Program-made: the position numbers and the translations under genes
The notes under the pieces: model-generated
What the model saw: the letters and a program-made list of their open reading frames with translations, nothing else
Databases searched by the model: none
Told to the model about the DNA's origin: nothing
Assembly (NCBI RefSeq): GCF_022385335.1
Contig: NZ_CP092431.1
Span: 8,618,001-8,682,000 of the forward strand
Length of the DNA stretch: 64,000 nt
Source: Streptomyces deccanensis
Lineage (GTDB): Bacteria > Actinomycetota > Actinomycetes > Streptomycetales > Streptomycetaceae
Direction: 5' to 3'
In this document: one piece after another, positions 1 through 9,908 of the stretch
How the letters are laid out: the number at the start of each line of letters is the position of its first letter
How positions within the stretch are numbered: the first letter of the stretch is position 1

Positions 1-498
1 CACACCGCCCTGGACGCGCTCACCCGCGCCGGCGTCCCGGTCGTCAAATCCCAGCTCTCGGCCGCCCTGCACGCCGAACACCCCCACCTCCCCGAGGTCC
101 GCGAAGCCCTCGCCGCCTTCGACGAGCCCCGCTTCCTGCACCAGACCCGCACCGCCACCGCCGCGGGACTGCGCGGCACCGACGACCTCGGCGAAGCCCT
201 CGGCGGCGACACCCTGCCCGACGCCTCCCCCTGGCGCTCCCACTTCCACGTCCCGCTCCACGCGGCCCCCACCGCACCCCTCACCTCCACCCTCCCGGTC
301 CTCACCGCCGCCCTGGCCCACCTGGTCGGCGGCGCCCACCCCCTCACCCGCCATCTGGAGGTCGAGACCTACACCTGGCAGGCCCTGCCGCCCGAGCTGC
401 GCCCCAGCACCCGCGCCCAGCTCGCCGACGGCATCGCCGCCGAACTCGTCCTCGCCCGCGACCTGTTGACCGACCTCGGCCTCAAGGAGCTGCCGTGA
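1..498 (+). CDS. eboE: EboE-like metabolite traffic protein, C-terminal part (5' end outside window)
   Basis: The frame is open from the first base and ends in TGA, giving 165 residues of the C-terminus of a larger protein. The visible part has the features of the EboE family, a xylose-isomerase-like TIM barrel found in ebo clusters that take part in moving a metabolite precursor to the periplasm: a SHFHVPLH segment near residue 80 and an EVETYTW motif near residue 122, followed by a closing helix. The stop overlaps the next start as GTGA, so the two genes are translationally coupled. The upstream ebo genes lie outside the window. The family name rests on motif resemblance and context. Confidence 0.72.
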   Translation, partial: HTALDALTRAGVPVVKSQLSAALHAEHPHLPEVREALAAFDEPRFLHQTRTATAAGLRGTDDLGEALGGDTLPDASPWRSHFHVPLHAAPTAPLTSTLPVLTAALAHLVGGAHPLTRHLEVETYTWQALPPELRPSTRAQLADGIAAELVLARDLLTDLGLKELP

Positions 499-1913
499 AC
501 CCGAACAGCAGCACCACCCCGGAGCCCCCGCCCGACACCGGGCCCACCCCTCTCCTCGTCCTGGACGTCGTCGGCCTCACCCCCCGTCTCCTCGACCACA
601 TGCCCCACCTCAAGGCGCTCGGACAGTCCGGCTCCCGTGCCCCGCTCGGCACCGTCCTGCCCGCCGTCACCTGCGCCGCCCAGTCCACCTTCCTCACCGG
701 CACGCTCCCCGCCGAGCACGGCATCGTCGGCAACGGCTGGTACTTCCGCGAACTCGGCGACGTCCTGCTCTGGCGCCAGCACAACGGCCTCGTCGCCGGC
801 GACCGACTCTGGGACGCCGCCCGCCGCGCCCACCCCGGCTACACGGTCGCCAACATCTGCTGGTGGTACGCCATGGGCGCCGACACCGACATCACCGTCA
901 CCCCCCGTCCGATCTACTACTCCGACGGCCGCAAGGAACCCGACTGCTACACCCGGCCCCCGGCCCTGCACGACGAACTCACCGCGAAACTCGGCACCTT
1001 CCCCCTGTTCCACTTCTGGGGACCGGGCGCCGACCTGGTCTCCAGCCGCTGGATCATCGACGCGACCCGCCACATCCTCCGCACCCGCCGCCCCGACCTG
1101 GCGCTCTGCTACCTCCCCCACCTCGACTACGACCTGCAGCGCCACGGCCCCGACGACCCGCGCTCCCTGAAGGCGGCCGCCGACCTCGACCGGGCCCTGG
1201 CGCCCCTGCTCGACGACGCCCGCGCGGAAGGCCGGACCGTCGTCGCGCTCTCCGAGTACGGCATCACCCGCGTGCACCGCCCCGTCGACATCAACCGCGC
1301 CCTGCGCCGCGCCGGCCTCCTCGACGTGCACACCCAGGACGGCATGGAGTACCTCGACCCGATGGCCTCACGGGCCTTCGCCGTCGCCGACCACCAGATC
1401 GCCCATGTGTACGTACGCCGCGCCGAGGACCTGGACGCCACCCGGGAAGCCCTCGCGGACCTGCCCGGGATCGATCAACTCCTCGACGACGAGGGCAAGA
1501 AGGCCCATCACCTCGACCATCCGCGCTCCGGCGAGTTCGTCGCCGTCGCGGAGCCGGACGCCTGGTTCACGTACTACTACTGGCTCGACGACGACCGCGC
1601 GCCCGACTTCGCACGCACCGTCGAGATCCATCGCAAACCCGGCTACGACCCGGTCGAGCTGTTCATGGACCCGCTCGACCCGCTGGTGAAGCTCAAGGCG
1701 GCCACGGCACTGGCCCGCAAGAAACTCGGGCTGCGCTACCGCATGGCGGTCGTGCCGCTGGATCCCTCGCCTATTCGCGGCAGCCACGGCCGCCTTCCCG
1801 CGAGCGACGACGACGGTCCGCTCATCATCTGCTCCACCCCCCGAGCCGTCGGTGACCGTGTCGCGGCCACCGATGTGAAAGCACTCCTGCTCCGACTTGC
1901 CGGTCTGTCCTGA
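495..1913 (+). CDS. Alkaline phosphatase superfamily protein (nucleotide pyrophosphatase/phosphodiesterase type), ebo-linked
   Basis: This is a 472-residue protein of the alkaline phosphatase fold, like nucleotide pyrophosphatase/phosphodiesterases. It shows the N-terminal metal-site strand (LLVLDVVGL), the nucleophile region PAVTCAAQSTFLTG, in which the Thr should attack the phosphate, and a later HLDYDLQRHGPDDP metal motif. One oddity is that the usual SDHG metal motif reads SEYG (near residue 255), so metal binding or substrate may differ. No signal peptide is seen. The GTG start overlaps the eboE stop by 4 bp. Genes of this family accompany eboE in actinobacterial ebo clusters; its substrate there cannot be told from sequence. 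Confidence 0.8.
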   Translation: MNPNSSTTPEPPPDTGPTPLLVLDVVGLTPRLLDHMPHLKALGQSGSRAPLGTVLPAVTCAAQSTFLTGTLPAEHGIVGNGWYFRELGDVLLWRQHNGLVAGDRLWDAARRAHPGYTVANICWWYAMGADTDITVTPRPIYYSDGRKEPDCYTRPPALHDELTAKLGTFPLFHFWGPGADLVSSRWIIDATRHILRTRRPDLALCYLPHLDYDLQRHGPDDPRSLKAAADLDRALAPLLDDARAEGRTVVALSEYGITRVHRPVDINRALRRAGLLDVHTQDGMEYLDPMASRAFAVADHQIAHVYVRRAEDLDATREALADLPGIDQLLDDEGKKAHHLDHPRSGEFVAVAEPDAWFTYYYWLDDDRAPDFARTVEIHRKPGYDPVELFMDPLDPLVKLKAATALARKKLGLRYRMAVVPLDPSPIRGSHGRLPASDDDGPLIICSTPRAVGDRVAATDVKALLLRLAGLS

Positions 1914-2000
1914 CCGGTGCCCAGGACCCACGGGTCCTGACTGGTCACAAGTGAAGCACCCACCACTGACAACGCCCTTCCACGCAGAGGAGTTCCAGGC

Positions 2001-3053
2001 ATGAGCCGCACCCACCAGCCGGATCCCGAACTCACCCACCGCCTCAGCAGACGAGGCATGCTCGGCGTGGCCGCCGGCGCCACGGTCGCCGCCCTGCTGG
2101 GCGCGGCCGCCCCGGCACAGGCCGCGGGCACCGACGCCGCGACCGCCACCGGAGCAGCGGGCAAGGGCCGGGGCCGCCCCGTCCTCCCGCCCGGCCGCCT
2201 CGGCATCCAGCTCTACAGCCTGCGCGACAAGGTCTCCACCCTCGGCTTCGCCCCCGTCTTCGCCGAACTGGAGAAGTACGGCTACGACGAGGTCGAGTTC
2301 GCCGGCTACACCCAGGGCTCGGCGGGCCCCATCACCCTCGCCCAGCTCAAGCGCCTGGCCCGCAACCACGGGCTCACCCCGATCGGCAGCCACGTCGGCT
2401 ACTACGCGAGCGACCCGAACGCGTACACCTTCGCCCAGAACCTCACCAAGGTCCTCGACGACGCCCAGGCCCTCGGCCTCAAGCACATCGGCACCGCCGC
2501 CGGTCCCTTCCGCTACGGCATGACCGTCGACGCGATGAAGCGGGCCGCCCACGAGTTCAACACCTACGGCGCGGCGGCCAGGGCGCGGGGCATGAAGTTC
2601 TACCAGCACAACCACTCCGAGGAGTTCTCCTTCGCCACCGACAACCCCAAGGTCCGCCTCTACGACGTGCTGCTCCGGGAGACCGACCCCGACCTGGTCT
2701 TCCTGGAGATGGACATCTTCTGGGCGTATGTGGCCCAGTTCCGTTTCTCCAAGCGGCCCGACGGCACCCCCGCGCCCTTCGAGCCGCTCGACTACGTCCT
2801 GCGCCGCCCGAACCGCTACCCGCTCTTCCACGTCAAGGACGGCGACAGCGACCCGTCGAACCCCTTCGGCTACCGCATGGTCGACGTCGGCGACGGCGAC
2901 ATCGACTACCAGAAGTTCATCTCGGCCGTCACCCGGCTGAAGGGCCACCGTCTCGCCCACCACTGGCAGGCCGAGCACGACAACCCCTCCGAGTCGTTCA
3001 CCTTCGCCCGCCGTTCCAGCGAGCACCTGCACTCGCTGCGGGAGAAGTGCTGA
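2001..3053 (+). CDS. Tat-exported sugar phosphate isomerase/epimerase-like TIM-barrel protein
   Basis: The 350-residue product starts with a twin-arginine signal (SRRGMLGVAAGA, then a hydrophobic stretch ending APAQA), so it is probably exported folded. The mature part is a xylose-isomerase-like TIM barrel: GIQLYSLRD opens the barrel, YQHNHSEEF and LEMDIFWAYV carry likely metal ligands, and LFHVKDGD and AHHWQAEHDN follow. The start is supported by a GGAG ribosome binding site 9 bases upstream. An 87-bp gap separates it from the phosphodiesterase gene, so it may be the last gene of the ebo transcript. It ends just before a large terminator hairpin. The reaction is unknown; hydroxypyruvate-isomerase-like or inosose-type activities are possible. 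Confidence 0.85.
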   Translation: MSRTHQPDPELTHRLSRRGMLGVAAGATVAALLGAAAPAQAAGTDAATATGAAGKGRGRPVLPPGRLGIQLYSLRDKVSTLGFAPVFAELEKYGYDEVEFAGYTQGSAGPITLAQLKRLARNHGLTPIGSHVGYYASDPNAYTFAQNLTKVLDDAQALGLKHIGTAAGPFRYGMTVDAMKRAAHEFNTYGAAARARGMKFYQHNHSEEFSFATDNPKVRLYDVLLRETDPDLVFLEMDIFWAYVAQFRFSKRPDGTPAPFEPLDYVLRRPNRYPLFHVKDGDSDPSNPFGYRMVDVGDGDIDYQKFISAVTRLKGHRLAHHWQAEHDNPSESFTFARRSSEHLHSLREKC

Positions 3054-3069
3054 CCGACGCCGGGCGACA

Positions 3070-3126
3070 ACGGCAGCAGGCGGCCGCCCCGTGGTGCGGG
3101 ACCACGGGGCGGCCGCCTGCTGCCGT
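3070..3126. terminator. Bidirectional terminator, perfect 26-bp stem
   Basis: Two perfect 26-bp inverted arms (3070-3095 and 3101-3126) flank a GCGGG loop. The hairpin lies between the convergent isomerase gene (+) and transporter gene (-) and has no T-run, as is usual in Streptomyces. Confidence 0.9.
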
Positions 3127-3149
3127 ACGCGGAGGCGTCAGGCCATCGG

Positions 3150-4538
3150 TCAGGCCACTTCGTCACCGAGCGGACGGGGGTTGGGAGCGATGTGCCGGGA
3201 GCGGGGCCGCCCCGGCGGGTGCAGGAAGATCGCCACGAAACCGGCGAACAACGAGATGGAACCGGCGAGCACGAAGGCGCCCGCGTAGTCCCAGGCGCCC
3301 ACGACCACGGCGCCCATCCCGGAGCCGAGCAGACCGGACACCAGCTTGGAGCTGTACACGAGGCCGTAGTTGGAGGCGTTGTTGTTCTCGCCGAAGTAGT
3401 CCGCGGTCATCGCCGCGAACATCGGGAAGATGGCGCCGCCGCCGAATCCGGAGATGCTGGAGAACACCAGGAAGAGCGGCAGGTTGCCGATGTTGCCGGA
3501 CCAGAGGATGCCGTACTGGGACAGGCCCAGCACGATGCAGACGAAGATCAGGCACTGCTTGCGGCCGTAGCGGTCGGAGAGCCAGCCGATGACACCGCGT
3601 CCCGTGCCGTTGACGATCGCCTTCAAGGACATCGCCGTGGCCACGATCCCGCCCGCGAAACCGGCCTCGTTGCCGAACGGCACCTGGAAGGCGATACCGA
3701 AGATGTTCACACCCGAGGTGCACAGCAGACAGAACCACATCAGCGCCACCCGGCCCGTGCGCCAGGCCTCGCTCGGCGTGTACTGCTTCACGGCCGGCGG
3801 GTTCTTCTCCAGTGCGCGCCGCGCGCGCGGGTCGTCCGGCTTGCGCAGCGGGTCGACCTCGGCCGGCCACCAGTTCTTCGGCGGGTCCTGGAAGAAGTAG
3901 CCCGCCACGGCGACGACCGCCGCGAGGAACACACCGACGGAGACGAGCACCCAGCGGAAGTTCGTCAGGTCCATGTACCCGGTGAAGATGAACACGAAGG
4001 GCACCGAACCGTAGGCGAAACCGCCGTTGACGAAGCCGGTCTTGCCGCCCTTGCGCTCCGGGTACCACTTGCCGACCATGTTGACGCAGGTCGCGTAGAC
4101 CATGCCGGCGCCCATGCCGCTGAACATGCCGAACCCGATGTACGCGACGACGACGTGCGGCGCGAACGCGAGGGACACGTATCCGAGGAGGGTGCCGACG
4201 GCGCCCAGCATCATCGCCCAGCGGGCGGGCAGTTTGCCGCTCTCACGCAGCTTCCCGGCCGGGAAGGCCACCGCGGCCTGGAAGAACACCCAGACGCCCA
4301 GCATCCAGAAGATGTGCTGGTTGCTCCAGCTGTGCGCCGTGTGCAGGGTCTCCTCGGCGGACGCGAACGCGTACTCCGCCGAGCTGATGCCCATCATGCC
4401 CACCCACGGCAGGATGACCATCCACTTGCGTTTGCGCCCCATGATGTCCAGGTCGGACTCGCCGATCCGGTACATCCGGCCGTTGGCGTCCGTCACCTCC
4501 CGGTAGGGGACGGGTGTGGAGATGTCAGTTGTTGCCAT
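3150..4538 (-). CDS. OFA-family MFS transporter, probable oxalate/formate antiporter
   Basis: The 462-residue membrane protein has about 12 hydrophobic segments and the start typical of actinobacterial OFA (oxalate/formate antiporter) family members, with a cytosolic head followed by RKRKWMVILPWVGMMGISSAEYAFA. The MFS loop motif appears as WLSDRYGRKQ. It likely imports oxalate in exchange for formate, matching the oxalyl-CoA decarboxylase and formyl-CoA transferase genes upstream on the same strand. A hairpin at 4600-4632 lies in the 116-bp gap before it, so its expression may be partly separate from the upstream operon. Substrate is inferred from family plus context. Confidence 0.85.
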   Translation of the reverse strand: MATTDISTPVPYREVTDANGRMYRIGESDLDIMGRKRKWMVILPWVGMMGISSAEYAFASAEETLHTAHSWSNQHIFWMLGVWVFFQAAVAFPAGKLRESGKLPARWAMMLGAVGTLLGYVSLAFAPHVVVAYIGFGMFSGMGAGMVYATCVNMVGKWYPERKGGKTGFVNGGFAYGSVPFVFIFTGYMDLTNFRWVLVSVGVFLAAVVAVAGYFFQDPPKNWWPAEVDPLRKPDDPRARRALEKNPPAVKQYTPSEAWRTGRVALMWFCLLCTSGVNIFGIAFQVPFGNEAGFAGGIVATAMSLKAIVNGTGRGVIGWLSDRYGRKQCLIFVCIVLGLSQYGILWSGNIGNLPLFLVFSSISGFGGGAIFPMFAAMTADYFGENNNASNYGLVYSSKLVSGLLGSGMGAVVVGAWDYAGAFVLAGSISLFAGFVAIFLHPPGRPRSRHIAPNPRPLGDEVA

Positions 4539-4599
4539 GTCGATCGAACCCTCCGCGTGTAAGTCTGGCCAGCGCCCCCTGTCCGTGCTTCTTTGCGCC

Positions 4600-4632
4600 G
4601 GGGCCCGCGGCGAGCGGTCGTCCGCGGGCCCC
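4600..4632 (-). terminator. Hairpin between acyl-CoA synthetase and transporter genes
   Basis: An 11-bp perfect stem (GGGGCCCGCGG and its complement) with an 11-base loop follows the acyl-CoA synthetase stop on the minus strand. It could be a terminator or a partial attenuator within the oxalate operon. Confidence 0.6.
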
Positions 4633-4654
4633 GTGGTTCGAGCAGTCGCTCAGC

Positions 4655-6799
4655 TCATCGACCGCCCCCCAACAGTCCCGCGGCCCTGGCCCACCGGTAC
4701 TTCGCGCCGAGCACCGCCACCGGCTTCTCGGTCGTGTACGGGTAGGCCACGACCCCACGCTCGAAGAGGTACTGGCAGGCCTCCTCCACCTCGACGTCAC
4801 CCGCGAGCGACGCCACGACCGGCTTCTCGACGCCCCGCTCCCGGAACTCGGCCACCACGCGCGCGGTGAGCTCCGCGAAGACCATCGGGGGAGTGACGAT
4901 GGTGTGCCAGTAGCCGAGGACGAGCGCGTGGATGCGCGGGTCCTCCAGGCCCAGCCGGATCGTCGCCTCGTACGTCGACGGAGGCTCGCCGCCGGTGATG
5001 TCGACCGGATTGCCCGCGGCCCCGAACGGCGGGATGAACGTCCGGAAGGAGGCGTCCAGGTCCGGGGGGATCTCCATCAGGTGCAGCCCGTTGTCGGTCA
5101 CCGCGTCCGACAGCAGTACGCCGCTGCCGCCGGCCCCCGTGATGATCACGACGTTGTCGCCCTGCGGAGCCGGCAGCACCGGCAACGCGCGCGCGTACTC
5201 CAGCATGTCGTTCAGGCCGGGCGCGCGGATGACACCGGCCTGCTTGAGGATGTCCTCGTACACGGCGTCGTCGCCCGCCAGCGCGCCCGTGTGCGAGCCA
5301 GCCGCCTTCGCCCCGGCCGCCGTACGGCCCGCCTTCAGGACCACCACCGGCTTCTTCGGGACGGTCGCCCGCGCGGCCTCCACGAAGGCCCGCCCGTCCT
5401 TCAGGTCCTCCAGGTGCATGGCGATGCACTCGGTGTGCGGGTCCTCGCCGAACCAGGTCAGCAGGTCGTCCTCGTCCAAGTCCGACTTGTTGCCGAGCCC
5501 GACGATCGCCGAGACACCCGTCTTCGTGGTCCGCGCGAAGCCCAGGATGGCCATCCCGATGCCGCCGGACTGCGAGGTCAGCGCCACCCCGCCCTTGACG
5601 TCGTACGGCGTGCAGAAGGTGGCGCAGAGGTCCTGCCAGGTCGAGTAGTAGCCGTAGATGTTCGGCCCGAGCAGCCGGATGCCGTGCCGTTCGGCGATGG
5701 CCACGATCTCGTCCTGGAGTTCGTGCTCGCCGGTCTCCGCGAAACCCGAGGGGATCAGTACGGCGTTGGGGATGCCCTTGCGACCCACCTCCTCCAGCGC
5801 CGCGGCCACGAACTTGGCGGGGATCGCGAAGACCGCCACATCCACCTCACCGGGAACGTCCGTGACACTCTTGTACGCCTTGCGGCCCAGAATGTCATCG
5901 GCCTTGGGGTTCACCGGATGGATCTCGCCCGCGAAACCCCCGTCGACGAGGTTGCGCATCACCGAGTTGCCGATCTTGCCCTGCTCGTTGGAGGCGCCGA
6001 CCACGGCCACCGACGCGGGCTGCATCAGCCGGCGCATCGAGGTGAGGATCTCCTCACGCGAGTACCTGCGCCTCGGCTTGGGCACCGACTCCGCGAGGAT
6101 CACCCGGATGTCCGCCGCGACCGCCCCCTCCGGGGTCGCGATCACCGGGTTGAGGTCCACCTCGGCGATCTCCGGGAAGTCCGCGACGAGTTCGGAGACC
6201 CGGCGGATCTGCTCGGCGATCGCCCACCGGTCCACCGCCGCCGCCCCGCGCACCCCGCGCAGAACCTCCGCCGCGCGGATCGAGTCCAGCATGGAGAGCG
6301 CCTCGTCCGCGTCGACCGGCGCGAGCCGGAACGTGACGTCCTTGAGGACCTCCACCAGCACCCCGCCGAGCCCGAACGCCACCACCTTCCCGAACGTCGG
6401 GTCCGTCACCGCGCCGACGATGACCTCCTGCCCCTTCGGCAGCAGCTCCTGCACCTGGACGCCCTCGATACGGGCGGCGGGCGCGTACGCGCGCGCGTTG
6501 TCCACGATCTGGTGGAACGCGGCCTTCACGTCGGCCGCGCCCTCCACCCCGACGATCACACCGCCCGCGTCGGTCTTGTGCAGGATGTCCGGCGACACGA
6601 TCTTCATCACCACCGGCCCGCCGAAGCGCGCCGCGTACGACACCGCCTCGTCGACGTCCCGCGCCAACTCCTCGCCCGGTACGGCGATCCCGTACGCGTC
6701 GGCGATCACCTTGCCCTCGGGAGCGGTCAGCGCGCTCCGGCCCTCGGCCCGTACGGCGTCGAGGAGTCCGCGCACCCTCAGCACCCGGTCTTCGGCCAT
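4655..6799 (-). CDS. ADP-forming acyl-CoA synthetase (acetate-CoA ligase family, fused subunits)
   Basis: The 714-residue protein combines an ATP-grasp domain and the CoA-binding and ligase domains of ADP-forming acyl-CoA synthetases in one chain, with the ATP-grasp part N-terminal. Visible marks are PVVMKIVSPDILHKTDAGGV (ATP-grasp), VAVVGASNEQGKIGNSV (CoA-binding Rossmann fold) and a SHTGALAGDD segment with the phosphorylated-His loop. It starts 3 bases after the formyl-CoA transferase stop; the ATG at 6799 is preferred to the TTG just before it. In this operon it could activate oxalate or formate to start or sustain the CoA-transfer cycle with ATP synthesis or use. The exact acid is not determined by sequence. 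Confidence 0.85.
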   Translation of the reverse strand: MAEDRVLRVRGLLDAVRAEGRSALTAPEGKVIADAYGIAVPGEELARDVDEAVSYAARFGGPVVMKIVSPDILHKTDAGGVIVGVEGAADVKAAFHQIVDNARAYAPAARIEGVQVQELLPKGQEVIVGAVTDPTFGKVVAFGLGGVLVEVLKDVTFRLAPVDADEALSMLDSIRAAEVLRGVRGAAAVDRWAIAEQIRRVSELVADFPEIAEVDLNPVIATPEGAVAADIRVILAESVPKPRRRYSREEILTSMRRLMQPASVAVVGASNEQGKIGNSVMRNLVDGGFAGEIHPVNPKADDILGRKAYKSVTDVPGEVDVAVFAIPAKFVAAALEEVGRKGIPNAVLIPSGFAETGEHELQDEIVAIAERHGIRLLGPNIYGYYSTWQDLCATFCTPYDVKGGVALTSQSGGIGMAILGFARTTKTGVSAIVGLGNKSDLDEDDLLTWFGEDPHTECIAMHLEDLKDGRAFVEAARATVPKKPVVVLKAGRTAAGAKAAGSHTGALAGDDAVYEDILKQAGVIRAPGLNDMLEYARALPVLPAPQGDNVVIITGAGGSGVLLSDAVTDNGLHLMEIPPDLDASFRTFIPPFGAAGNPVDITGGEPPSTYEATIRLGLEDPRIHALVLGYWHTIVTPPMVFAELTARVVAEFRERGVEKPVVASLAGDVEVEEACQYLFERGVVAYPYTTEKPVAVLGAKYRWARAAGLLGGGR

Positions 6800-6802
6800 C
6801 AA

Positions 6803-8053
6803 TCAGATCACTCCGTTCGACTTGAGCAGGCGCAGCTCCTCGTCGCCGAGCCCCAGCTCGCCGACGTAGACCTCTTCGTTGTGCTCGCCGAGCAGCGGTG
6901 AACTGACCACGTTCACCGGGGAGTCGGACAGCTTCAGCGGGCTGCCGACGGTCACGAACTCGCCGCGCTCGGGGTGTGGCACGGTGACGACCATCTCGTT
7001 GGAGACCAGCGACTCGTCCTCGATGATCTCCTTGGTGGAGAGGATCGGCCCGCACGGGATGTTGTGGGCGTTGAGCCGCTCCAGCACCTCCCACTTGGGC
7101 AGGGTGGACGACCACTCCTCGATCAGCTGGAACATCTTGTTGAGCTTGGGCAGGCGGGCCTCCGGGGTCGCCCACTCGGGGTCGTCCGCCAGTTCGGGCC
7201 GGCCGATGAGTTCGCTGATGGGCTGCCAGCCGACGGGCTGCACGATGACGTACACGTAGTCGTTCGGGCCGCCCGGCGCGCACTTCACGGCCCAGCCGGG
7301 CTGGCCGCCGCCGGACGCGTTCCCGGACCTGGGAACCTCGTCGCCGAAGTCCTCGTTGGGATATTCACGGAGCGGGCCGTGTGCCAGCCGCTGCTGGTCC
7401 CTCAGCTTCACCCGACAGAGGTTGAGGACGGCGTGCTGCATGGCCACGTTGACCCGCTGCCCGCGCCCGGTGCTCTCCCGCTGGTAGAGCGCCGCGAGGA
7501 TCCCCGCCACAGCGTGGATGCCCGTGCCCGAGTCCCCGATCTGGGCCCCCGTCGCCAGCGGCGGTCCGTCCTCGAAGCCGGTCGTCGCCATGGACCCGCC
7601 CATGGCCTGCGCGACCACCTCGTACGCCTTGAAGTTGGTGTACGGACCGTCCCCGAACCCCTTGATGGAGGCATAGACGATCCGCGGATTGATCTCCTGG
7701 ATACGGTCCCAGGTGAAGCCCATGCGGTCGACCGCGCCCGGCCCGAAGTTCTCGACCATGACGTCGGAGCGCCGGATCAGCTCGGTGAGGATCTCCTTGC
7801 CGCGCTCGGTCTTGGTGTTGAGGGTGATGCTCCGCTTGTTGCAGTTGAGCATCGTGAAGTAGAGGGAGTCGACGTCCGGGAGGTCGCGCAGCTGCTTGCG
7901 CGTGATGTCCCCGGTCGGCGCCTCCAGCTTCACCACGTCCGCGCCGAGCCAGGCGAGCAGTTGGGTGGCGGACGGGCCGGACTGGACGTGCGTCATGTCG
8001 AGGACGCGGATGCCTTCGAGAGCCTTGGTCGACGTGCCTGCGGTAGGGGTCAT
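6803..8053 (-). CDS. frc: Formyl-CoA:oxalate CoA-transferase (class III CoA-transferase)
   Basis: This 416-residue class III CoA-transferase closely follows the formyl-CoA transferase pattern: [30 protein letters not shown] at the start, then [10 protein letters not shown], and the catalytic Asp in QIGDSGTG near residue 170. It should move CoA from formyl-CoA to oxalate, giving oxalyl-CoA and formate. The ATG at 8053 is chosen because a GAGGTG ribosome binding site precedes it by 6 bases; an in-frame GTG at 8062 is a less likely start. It lies 10 bases after the oxc stop, so the two genes form one operon. A GGGG-type glycine loop typical of the enzyme is replaced here by [10 protein letters not shown]. 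Confidence 0.92.
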   Translation of the reverse strand: MTPTAGTSTKALEGIRVLDMTHVQSGPSATQLLAWLGADVVKLEAPTGDITRKQLRDLPDVDSLYFTMLNCNKRSITLNTKTERGKEILTELIRRSDVMVENFGPGAVDRMGFTWDRIQEINPRIVYASIKGFGDGPYTNFKAYEVVAQAMGGSMATTGFEDGPPLATGAQIGDSGTGIHAVAGILAALYQRESTGRGQRVNVAMQHAVLNLCRVKLRDQQRLAHGPLREYPNEDFGDEVPRSGNASGGGQPGWAVKCAPGGPNDYVYVIVQPVGWQPISELIGRPELADDPEWATPEARLPKLNKMFQLIEEWSSTLPKWEVLERLNAHNIPCGPILSTKEIIEDESLVSNEMVVTVPHPERGEFVTVGSPLKLSDSPVNVVSSPLLGEHNEEVYVGELGLGDEELRLLKSNGVI

Positions 8054-8063
8054 CGGGGGCACC

Positions 8064-9764
8064 TCACTTGTACATCGTCTGGTTCATGGTTCCGGGGGCG
8101 TACGCGTCCGGGTCGACCCAGACGTTGATGAGCGACGGCTTGCCGGACTCCCGGGCGCGCCGGAGCGCGGGGCCGATGTCGGCGGGGTCGCGGACCTCCT
8201 CGCCGTAACCGCCCAGCATCTGGGCGAACTTGTCGTAGTGGACGTCGCCGAGGGTGTTGCCGACGCGCTCGCGTTCCTCGCCGTACTTGGCCTTCTGGCC
8301 GTAACGGATCTGGTTCATGGAGGAGTTGTTGCCGATGATCCCGACGAAGGGGAGGTCGTAGCGGACGAGGGTCTCGAAGTCCCAGCCGGTGAGGGAGAAG
8401 GCGCCGTCGCCGAAGAGTGCCACCACCTCCTTGTCGGGCCGCGCCTTCTTCGCGGCGAGCACGAAGGGAACACCGACGCCGAGCGTGCCGAGGGGGCCCG
8501 GGTCCATCCAGTGCCCGGGCGACTTGGGCTGCACGACCTGCCCGGAGAAGGTGACGATGTCGCCGCCGTCGCCGATGTAGATGGAGTCCTCGGTGAGGAA
8601 GTCGTTGATCTCGCTCACCAGCCGGTACGGGTGGATGGGTGAGGCGTCCGACTTCAGGCTGGGCAGCCGCTTCTCGATGGCGGTCTGTTCGGCGGCCCGC
8701 AGCTCGTCGAGCCACTCCTTGCGCTTCGACGCGCCCCCGTTGCTGTATCCATTAAAAGCGTGCCCGGAAGCCGCCTCCGTCACGGACTTGAGCACCAGAC
8801 CCGCGTCGCCGACGATCCCGAGGTCGATGTCGCGGTTCTTGCCGACGGTCCGGTAGTCGAGGTCGATCTGCACGACGGTGGCGTCCGGCGACAGCCGCTT
8901 GCCGTAGCCCATGCGGAAGTCGAAGGGCGTACCGACGATGACGATGACATCGGCGTTGGAGAAGGCGTACCGGCGGGAGAGCTGGAAGTGGTGCGGGTCG
9001 CCGGGCGGCAGGGTGCCGCGCCCCGCGCCGTTCATGTACGCCGGGATGTTGAGCGTGCGGACGAGTTCGATGGCGGACTCGGTGCCCCGGGTCGTCCATA
9101 CCTGGCTGCCCAGCAGGATCGCGGGCTTCTCGGCGTGCACCAGCAGGTCGGCGAGCTTCTCGATCGCCTCGGGGTCACCGGCGGAGCGGGTCGAGGCCCG
9201 GTAGGCGCCGGCCTTCGGCACACGTGCCTTCTCCACGGGCACCTTGGCGTCCAGCACGTCGCGCGGGATCTCCAGGAAGGAGGGCCCGGGGGCGCCGTGG
9301 TAGCACTCGCGGAACGCCATCGACACCATGTCGGCGGCGCGGGCCGTGTCCGGGACGGTCGCCGCGAACTTGGTGATCGGCGTCATCATGTCGACGTGCG
9401 GCAGGTCCTGGAGGGACCCCATCTTGTGCTGGGTGTGCGCGCCCTGACCACCGATCAGCAGCATCGGGGACTCCGCGCGGAAGGCGTTGGCGACACCGGT
9501 CACGGCGTCGGTCGTACCGGGGCCGGCGGTGACGACCGCGCAGCCGGGCTTGCCGGTGATGCGGGCGTAACCGTCGGCGGCGTGTGCGGCGACCTGTTCG
9601 TGGCGGACGTCGACGACCTCGATGCCCTCGTCGACGCAGCCGTCGTAGATGTCGATGATGTGGCCGCCGCACAGGGTGTAGATGACCTCCACACCCTCCG
9701 CTTTGAGTGCCTTCGCGACGAGGTGACCACCGGAAATGAGGTCCTGGCTGTTGCCGTCGGGCAT
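8064..9764 (-). CDS. oxc: Oxalyl-CoA decarboxylase (thiamine diphosphate dependent)
   Basis: The 566-residue ThDP enzyme decarboxylates oxalyl-CoA to formyl-CoA, the second step of the oxalate cycle. It has the N-terminal ThDP pyrimidine-binding region with the activating Glu in [21 protein letters not shown], and the C-terminal ThDP/Mg motif beginning [10 protein letters not shown] and ending IIGNNSS. The start at 9764 is chosen because CAGGAC lies about 8 bases upstream; the frame stays open for 31 further codons that cross the divergent promoter and operator, so a longer start is unlikely. It is the first gene of the leftward oxalate operon. The decarboxylase, transferase and transporter together give formate-producing oxalate catabolism, possibly with energy conserved by antiport. 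Confidence 0.92.
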   Translation of the reverse strand: MPDGNSQDLISGGHLVAKALKAEGVEVIYTLCGGHIIDIYDGCVDEGIEVVDVRHEQVAAHAADGYARITGKPGCAVVTAGPGTTDAVTGVANAFRAESPMLLIGGQGAHTQHKMGSLQDLPHVDMMTPITKFAATVPDTARAADMVSMAFRECYHGAPGPSFLEIPRDVLDAKVPVEKARVPKAGAYRASTRSAGDPEAIEKLADLLVHAEKPAILLGSQVWTTRGTESAIELVRTLNIPAYMNGAGRGTLPPGDPHHFQLSRRYAFSNADVIVIVGTPFDFRMGYGKRLSPDATVVQIDLDYRTVGKNRDIDLGIVGDAGLVLKSVTEAASGHAFNGYSNGGASKRKEWLDELRAAEQTAIEKRLPSLKSDASPIHPYRLVSEINDFLTEDSIYIGDGGDIVTFSGQVVQPKSPGHWMDPGPLGTLGVGVPFVLAAKKARPDKEVVALFGDGAFSLTGWDFETLVRYDLPFVGIIGNNSSMNQIRYGQKAKYGEERERVGNTLGDVHYDKFAQMLGGYGEEVRDPADIGPALRRARESGKPSLINVWVDPDAYAPGTMNQTMYK

Positions 9765-9808
9765 GGCGAAGTCCTGTCCCTTCGTAGGGGATTGGAGTGT
9801 GCTCGCGG

Positions 9809-9836
9809 TTGATTGCATACAGTCGACGAATACTGT
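9809..9836 (+). promoter_or_regulatory. Promoter of the succinyl-CoA synthetase-like operon
   Basis: TTGATT at 9809-9814 and TACTGT at 9831-9836 are separated by 16 bases and point toward the + strand genes. The inverted repeat at 9816-9839 overlies the spacer and the -10 box. Confidence 0.5.
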
Positions 9837-9839
9837 ATG
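9816..9839. promoter_or_regulatory. Inverted-repeat operator in the oxalate divergent promoter
   Basis: CATACAG and CTGTATG form perfect 7-bp arms 10 bases apart; the right arm also contributes to a 9-bp ATACTGTAT palindrome at 9830-9838. It lies between oxc (-) and the sucC-like gene (+) and overlaps the + promoter, as expected for a repressor that controls both operons. ATAC/GTAT half-sites are seen in operators of GntR-FCD regulators, but no regulator gene is adjacent. Confidence 0.55.
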
Positions 9840-9908
9840 AAGCTTGTTATCCCGCATCCGGTGGGTGGTGTCCAGGGGGCGTGCGGCACTTTTGAGTCAG
9901 GAGCCGGA

